Notes under the pieces: generated by a model | What the model saw: the letters and a program-made list of their open reading frames with translations, nothing else | Database searches by the model: none | Told to the model about the DNA's origin: nothing | Assembly: GCA_934132915.1 (NCBI GenBank) | Contig: CAKPAK010000044.1 | Span: 1-12,632, forward strand | Reading direction: 5' to 3' | Origin: an uncultured Bacilli bacterium | Lineage (GTDB): Bacteria > Bacillota_I > Bacilli_A > RF39 > UBA660 | DNA length: 12,632 bases | In this document: positions 8,841 through 12,632 of the stretch, one piece after another | How the letters are laid out: every line of letters starts with the position of its first letter | Numbering within the stretch: the stretch's first letter is position 1 | Made by a program: the position numbers and the translations under genes

Positions 8841-8870
8841 TTGTCAAAAGATCAGTTCATTTTGTATAAT
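8841..8870 (+). promoter_or_regulatory. Predicted sigma-A-type promoter of glmS
   Basis: TTGTCA (8841-8846) and a perfect TATAAT (8865-8870) are 18 nt apart. Transcription would start near 8877, about 35 nt before the ribozyme cleavage site, as expected if the ribozyme lies in the 5' leader. The leader would run about 170 nt to the glmS ATG at 9048. Confidence 0.7.
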
Positions 8871-8911
8871 GAAGATAGACGGATTCATCAGAAAGGATGG
8901 AAGAACCGTTT

Positions 8912-9020
8912 AGCGCCAGACCTTTAGATAAGGTGACGAGGATGTAGTTTATCGAAAATTCGGCGGATGCTACAAAAAAGTATTTTAAAAAACAAAATCA
9001 AGATTGTAACAAAGAAATAC
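8912..9020 (+). ncRNA. glmS ribozyme (glucosamine-6-phosphate-activated), apparently reduced
   Basis: This self-cleaving riboswitch in the glmS leader uses glucosamine-6-phosphate as cofactor, and cleavage lowers glmS expression. The core is clear. The cleavage-site sequence AGCGCC (8912-8917; cut expected between A8912 and G8913) is followed by AGACCT. P1 is ACCTT/AAGGT (8920-8924 with 8930-8934, 5-nt loop). The conserved GACGAGGATG is at 8935-8944. P2 is TGTAG/CTACA (8943-8947 with 8970-8974), enclosing TTTATCGA and TTCGGCGGATG. CGCC (8914-8917) can pair with GGCG (8962-8965). This closely follows the B. subtilis and Thermoanaerobacter ribozymes. Past 8974 the sequence is almost all A/T. 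I cannot find the usual P3-P4 stems, only a possible weak pairing GTATTT (8980-8985) with AAATAC (9015-9020). The core call is firm; the 3' boundary is uncertain. Confidence 0.88.
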
Positions 9021-9027
9021 GAAAAAA

Positions 9028-9034
9028 AGAAAGG
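9028..9034 (+). promoter_or_regulatory. Ribosome binding site that fixes the glmS start
   Basis: AGAAAGG lies 13 nt before ATG 9048. The frame stays open upstream to another ATG at 8967, but that codon is part of the ribozyme core (GGATGC, 8965-8970) and has no such site. Starting there would add 27 Lys-rich residues ahead of the obligatory N-terminal Met-Cys. The start is therefore 9048. Confidence 0.75.
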
Positions 9035-9047
9035 TTTTGAAAAATTT

Positions 9048-10814
9048 ATGTGTGGTATTGTTGGATACATTGGAAAAAGAAATGCCAAAGAAATATTAAT
9101 TCATGGCTTAAAAAAATTAGAATATCGAGGTTATGACTCCGCAGGTATTGCTTATTTAGAAAACCACAAAACAATTTTAAAAAAGAGTGTGGGAAGAATT
9201 GGGAACTTAGAAGAAAAAATCGATTTCTCCCCTTCTAGTTCGGTTGGAATTGGACATACGAGATGGGCAACGCATGGAGGCGTTACGATCAAGAATTGTC
9301 ATCCCCATCAGGTAAAGCAAATTACTTTAGTTCATAATGGAATTTTGGAAAATGAACAAGAATTAAAGGAATTCCTTAAGAAGAAAGGATACTTTTTTCA
9401 AAGTGATACCGATACGGAAGTTATTGCAGGATATTTAGATTACTTATGGCAAGAAGAGAAAAATACTTCTTTTGTGACCGTTCTTGAAGAAGCAAGAAAA
9501 ATATTTAAAGGAAGTTTTGCTTTAGTCATTATGGTTCAAGGAATAGAAAATCAATTATTTGTTTTAAAAAAAGATAGTCCTTTAGTGATTGGACTTGGTG
9601 AGGAAGAAAATTTTATTGCTTCTGATTTTTCCGCTTATTTAGAAGAAACAAGAAAATATATTATTTTAGAAGATAATTGGATTGGGGTTGTTGGGGCAAA
9701 TCAAGTTACTCTTTATCAAGAGGGAAAAGAAATTCCTGCTGTGGTAAAAGAAATTGATCAAGAAATAGAAGAGAATTCTTTACTTCATTTTGATCACTAT
9801 ATGTTAAAAGAAATTCAAGAACAAAGTTCTCTTATTCAAAAGTGGAATAAACTTTATTTTGAAGAGAAAGAGAATCTTCCTGATATTACTTGGGCAAAAA
9901 GAATTGATATTGTTGCTTGTGGAACGGCTTATCATGCGGGATTAATTGGGAAATATTTGATTGAAGCAAATAGTCATTTAGAAGTTCATGTTTATATTGC
10001 TTCTGAATATCGCTATCAAAAATTATTTTTAGATCAAGATTCGTTAGTGATTGCAATTTCTCAGTCTGGAGAGACTGCTGATACTTTAGCTTGTATAAAG
10101 ATGGCAAAAAAATATCAAGCGAAAACATTAGGAATTATTAATGTCTTTAATAGTTCTATTGCTAGAATTTGTGATATGGTTGTTTATACAAAAGCGGGAT
10201 TAGAAGTATCGGTTGCTTCAACCAAAGCATATACTTCTCAAGTTTTTGTACTTGGGTTACTGGCACAGGAATTTCTGGGAGAAAAGAAAAATACTGATTT
10301 AGAACTTAGTAAAAAAATAGAGAATCTTACAAGGAAAGATTACTCTTCAATTGTGCAAAATCTTTATTTAAAGAAAGATATTTTCTTTCTTGGTAGAAAT
10401 ATTGACTATGTTACAGCGCTAGAGGGATCTTTAAAATTAAAAGAGATAACTTATTTACATAGTGAGGCTTTTCCAGCGGGAGAATTAAAACATGGGCCTA
10501 TTTCTTTAATTGAAGAAAAAACACCAGTTATTGCGATTATTACGAAAAAGGAATTTGCTTTAAAAACGATAAGTAATGTTCGAGAAGTAAAAGCAAGAGG
10601 GGCTTATGTTGTTTTGGTTATTTCCCGTGATATATTGTCAGAAATTGGGGATACATGCTATGATGAGGTGATTATTCTTCCTGAGGGAAATCTTTATACC
10701 AATCCGATTTTAAGTATTGTTCCTTTGCAATTGCTTGCTTATTATACGGCTAAGAAAAGGGGATTAGATATTGATAAACCTAGAAATTTAGCTAAATCCG
10801 TAACGGTTGAGTGA
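9048..10814 (+). CDS. glmS: Glutamine-fructose-6-phosphate aminotransferase (isomerizing)
   Basis: It makes glucosamine-6-phosphate from fructose-6-phosphate and glutamine, the first step toward UDP-GlcNAc for peptidoglycan. The protein has 588 residues. It begins MCGIVGYIG, so that removal of Met exposes the catalytic cysteine of the Ntn-type glutaminase domain. This domain also shows GHTRWATHG, HNGILEN and SDTDTEV. Two SIS sugar-isomerase domains follow: ACGTAYHAG (290-298), SQSGETADT (338-346) and SVASTKAYTSQ (about 388-398) in the first, and SEAFPAGELKHGP in the second. The C-terminus is the complete DKPRNLAKSVTVE family tail that closes the active site. It is somewhat shorter than the roughly 600 residues of most relatives, but no motif is missing. 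A ribozyme in its leader indicates feedback by its own product. It is transcribed alone and ends at a strong terminator. Confidence 0.98.
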   Translation: MCGIVGYIGKRNAKEILIHGLKKLEYRGYDSAGIAYLENHKTILKKSVGRIGNLEEKIDFSPSSSVGIGHTRWATHGGVTIKNCHPHQVKQITLVHNGILENEQELKEFLKKKGYFFQSDTDTEVIAGYLDYLWQEEKNTSFVTVLEEARKIFKGSFALVIMVQGIENQLFVLKKDSPLVIGLGEEENFIASDFSAYLEETRKYIILEDNWIGVVGANQVTLYQEGKEIPAVVKEIDQEIEENSLLHFDHYMLKEIQEQSSLIQKWNKLYFEEKENLPDITWAKRIDIVACGTAYHAGLIGKYLIEANSHLEVHVYIASEYRYQKLFLDQDSLVIAISQSGETADTLACIKMAKKYQAKTLGIINVFNSSIARICDMVVYTKAGLEVSVASTKAYTSQVFVLGLLAQEFLGEKKNTDLELSKKIENLTRKDYSSIVQNLYLKKDIFFLGRNIDYVTALEGSLKLKEITYLHSEAFPAGELKHGPISLIEEKTPVIAIITKKEFALKTISNVREVKARGAYVVLVISRDILSEIGDTCYDEVIILPEGNLYTNPILSIVPLQLLAYYTAKKRGLDIDKPRNLAKSVTVE

Positions 10815-10819
10815 TAAAA

Positions 10820-10852
10820 AAATTGATGAAATTGTCTTTCATCGATTTTTTT
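10820..10852. terminator. Bidirectional intrinsic terminator between glmS and the convergent surface gene
   Basis: GATGAAA (10825-10831) and TTTCATC (10837-10843) pair around the loop TTGTC. The stem extends outward through a T-G and further A-T pairs to about 10820 and 10847. A T run (10846-10852) follows on the plus strand, and a run of A (10816-10822) precedes it, which gives a T run on the minus strand. It therefore fits termination of glmS, which stops at 10814, and of the minus-strand gene, which stops at 10863. Confidence 0.88.
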
Positions 10853-10862
10853 ATCTAAAATT

Positions 10863-12632
10863 TTATTTTACGATGTAAGGGTTAGAGGCTGTTCCATTCC
10901 CCTCTGAAATCAAAGTATTGGCTTTTAGATTGATAACTGGGCGGACACTGAACGAATTCGACACCCATCCCCAAGGATAGAAGTACCCCGTAGAGGTGAC
11001 GAGCGAACCGTACGCATCGGCACGCCAGGAATTGATGCTGGACGGCGAGCAAAGCCAGTAATACTGGCCAGTAGCAAGATAATATTCTCTATTGTCGTAC
11101 CCTGCTTTTCCTCCGGCGAAAGCGACTTCATCGGCGGTTAATAAACCGACTGGATAAGTTAGTTCTCCATTTCCTAAGGTTGTTCCACTTTCCACCGTAA
11201 ATTGATCCAGCTTTCTTGAACACTTTAAACTTGGGGTCTTATTCGTATAATTTCTTGTGTACGCACCATAAAGTGTTGTTTGATTTAGACTAAAACCATC
11301 TCCCGAAGTAATGCTTCGGTCATTGCAAAATAAATTATCGGTTAAGTATGTTGAATAGTTTTTATCTTGGATATTGGTTTTGTACCATGTATCTATTTTT
11401 GTTTTGATTGTACTATCATGTTCATCTGTATAAGTTGATTCATAACTTTTAGAAAGATAAGAGTGATAGGCTTTCACTTTTACTTGGCTGACATTTACAT
11501 AAGAAGCAATTTCGACTAAAGTGGTGCAAGTTCCGGTTGATGAAGTACTAAAACAAGTATATTTATATGTACTATTATTACTTCCCCAAACGTTCTCTAG
11601 TGTTCCACTGGTTAAGTTTCCTGATAGGGATAACTTTTTGGTGGTATCATTTTTGACATAACTATCGGCAAAATAATAAGTTGTATTGGCATTAATATTA
11701 TTATAGTTTAAATTGGTCGCGGTGGTTTCTTGGTAGGTTTTGTCTAATCCATACTTATATCCTAAATAAGCCATATCATAAGGATCGGTATTAAAGACTG
11801 AGGTGCCTATGGTTGTTTTTGCTCCTGTATCAGAAGTGGAGGTGCCTGAGTAAATCATCCTAATACTGCCATCACCATTGATCCGGATAATTCGCCAGAT
11901 AAATCCGGCAAAAGATACATAGTTATTATTGACAACTCCTCGGTAATAATAACTTTTTCCATAATCATCTTCGGCCATGTAAAGACCGCTGTTAGATAAA
12001 TTAACAATATTTTTTGTAGAACTATATTGGTCTACTTTTGTTGCTTTATAAGTTGTTGTTGTGCCACTGATCGTTGATGTTGCCGTATAAATTACGTACA
12101 TGGTAGCACAACTAGTATTAATTGTACCACAAGTATAATATTTCGTGGTATCCGTTGATAATTTATCAGTCATATTATTTTTTTTTGCATTTTGCAAATT
12201 ATATTGACCAGATGATGTATCAAACGTATAATTCGTTCCAAAATAAATTTTGTCGGTTGTACTAATTAAATTACTTCCTTGGAGATTTAAAGAACTTGTT
12301 TTGGTATAAGTAATATTTGGAGCGGTTTCATTAAAATTAGCCACCTTAGTTTCAATATCCGCTTTGGCTGTATCAACATCAGAAGCATATTTATCCGTAA
12401 TTAAAATACAATCCCCTAATTGAGTGATCCCATTATTGGTACAATAATCGGTATCAAAATCTCCAAAGGTTGCGGTGGTTCCTGATCCATTGCTAGAGTT
12501 TACTTCAACAAGTCCTCCATAAATTCCTTTATCCGTTTCTCTTTGATCAAGTCCATTCTCACTTATCCATAAAGCAAAATAATATTCTTTTGTTTCTGAT
12601 ACAGATAAAGAAAAATTCTTTTCTAAAACAGA
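10863..12632 (-). CDS. Large Cys/Thr/Asn-rich presumed surface protein with C-terminal lectin-like domain; N-terminus outside the window
   Basis: The frame is open from the window edge, so 589 residues are visible and the start is missing. A GTG at 12344 is internal, because coding continues upstream without a stop. Numbering the visible part from 1, the region at about 15-50 (YYFALWISENG) is followed by a Thr/Ser/Asn-rich stretch. Next come the motif FIWRIIRINGDGSIRMIYSG (about 244-263) and a C-terminal domain (about 495-570) with YYWLCSPSS and SVRPVINLK; the protein ends GTASNPYIVK. The SP and VRP-NL pattern resembles the DUF6273/C-type-lectin or formylglycine-enzyme-like fold. Cysteines come in near pairs (64/75, 168/175, 360/369, 436/471, plus 528), suggesting disulfides outside the cell. 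There is no LPxTG motif or C-terminal membrane helix, so any anchor must be N-terminal. I recall similar multicopy proteins in uncultured gut Bacilli, but the function is unknown. It contains a striking composition island near its 3' end, listed separately. It converges on glmS. Confidence 0.8.
   Translation of the reverse strand, partial: SVLEKNFSLSVSETKEYYFALWISENGLDQRETDKGIYGGLVEVNSSNGSGTTATFGDFDTDYCTNNGITQLGDCILITDKYASDVDTAKADIETKVANFNETAPNITYTKTSSLNLQGSNLISTTDKIYFGTNYTFDTSSGQYNLQNAKKNNMTDKLSTDTTKYYTCGTINTSCATMYVIYTATSTISGTTTTYKATKVDQYSSTKNIVNLSNSGLYMAEDDYGKSYYYRGVVNNNYVSFAGFIWRIIRINGDGSIRMIYSGTSTSDTGAKTTIGTSVFNTDPYDMAYLGYKYGLDKTYQETTATNLNYNNINANTTYYFADSYVKNDTTKKLSLSGNLTSGTLENVWGSNNSTYKYTCFSTSSTGTCTTLVEIASYVNVSQVKVKAYHSYLSKSYESTYTDEHDSTIKTKIDTWYKTNIQDKNYSTYLTDNLFCNDRSITSGDGFSLNQTTLYGAYTRNYTNKTPSLKCSRKLDQFTVESGTTLGNGELTYPVGLLTADEVAFAGGKAGYDNREYYLATGQYYWLCSPSSINSWRADAYGSLVTSTGYFYPWGWVSNSFSVRPVINLKANTLISEGNGTASNPYIVK
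10941..11080 (-). other. GC-rich, adenine-depleted island in the C-terminal domain; candidate DGR variable region
   Basis: By hand count, positions 10941-11060 have 69 G/C in 120 (57.5%) and only 15 coding-strand adenines (12.5%), while coding-strand T stays at 30%. The next 120 nt upstream in the gene (11161-11280) have 37.5% GC and 48 adenines (40%). Codons such as TCG, CCG, GCG, CGT, CGC, CTC and ACG cluster here and are rare elsewhere in the gene. The segment encodes about residues 518-564 of the visible protein, from LATGQYYWLCSPSS to SVRP, in the lectin-like domain. Selective loss of adenine is what adenine-targeted retrohoming leaves in a variable region. No template copy or reverse transcriptase is present in the window. 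The composition island is a direct observation; the DGR reading is inference. Confidence 0.5.

Noticed and set aside
10884..10905. AGAGG and CCTCT inverted repeat with a 12-nt loop downstream of the adenine-depleted island, considered as the hairpin that follows some DGR variable regions
   Set aside because: A 5-bp stem with a 12-nt loop, about 35 nt past the island, is weak and can arise by chance; known examples are longer, tighter hairpins.
10925..11131. A 68-codon open frame overlapping the 3' end of the surface-protein gene on the same strand
   Set aside because: It exists because the GC-rich, A-poor island lacks stop codons in other frames. Its product has no recognisable motif and it has no ribosome binding site.
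12342..12344. GTG as the start codon of the surface protein
   Set aside because: The same frame continues for 96 more codons to the window edge without a stop and with the same protein character, so the gene is truncated by the window.
10863..12632. Template repeat or reverse transcriptase for the candidate variable region inside the window
   Set aside because: No reading frame shows reverse-transcriptase motifs (such as YADD) and no second copy of the island was seen by eye; glmS follows within 48 nt. Any such partner must be outside the window.

Overview
The window comes from an AT-rich, low-GC Gram-positive genome (Bacillota). Several things point that way: an AddAB recombination nuclease pair instead of RecBCD, a glmS ribozyme ahead of glmS, and strong AGGAGG-type ribosome binding sites. 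TGA acts as a stop (addB and glmS both end in TGA), so the code is standard and not the Mycoplasma code. The large Thr/Asn/Ser-rich surface protein at the right end resembles proteins I associate with uncultured gut Bacilli (RF39-like and related lineages). That placement is inference from memory.

Left to right: 1-155 holds low-complexity AT-rich DNA with no gene I can support. Positions 156-5694 (minus strand) carry addB then addA, 4 nt apart, behind their own sigma-A-type promoter at 5725-5754. Both proteins are shorter than their Bacillus subtilis counterparts. Positions 5814-8686 (minus strand) carry, in transcription order, a cysteine desulfurase, a secreted-thioredoxin/membrane protein translationally coupled to it (4 nt gap), and uracil-DNA glycosylase (ung). 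The 361 nt between the desulfurase start (8686) and the glmS start (9048) contain two divergent promoters and a glmS ribozyme. The ribozyme's P1-P2 catalytic core is clear, but the usual P3-P4 domain is not recognisable. glmS (plus strand, 9048-10814) ends at a bidirectional terminator that it shares with the convergent gene on the right.

That last gene (minus strand, 10863 to the window edge, N-terminus missing) encodes a Cys-, Thr- and Asn-rich presumed extracellular protein. Its C-terminal part looks like a C-type-lectin/DUF6273-like fold. About 140 nt of coding sequence close to its 3' end (10941-11080) is a sharp compositional island: about 56% GC, and only about 14% adenine on the coding strand, against about 40% adenine just upstream. 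Adenine-specific depletion in a C-terminal lectin-like segment is what one expects of the variable region of a diversity-generating retroelement (DGR). No reverse transcriptase or template repeat is visible here, so this is the main hypothesis from the window, not a demonstrated system.

Functionally, addAB and ung serve DNA repair. The desulfurase and thioredoxin protein serve sulfur and thiol chemistry. glmS with its ribozyme supplies glucosamine-6-phosphate for the cell wall under feedback control. The right-hand gene is an accessory surface protein.
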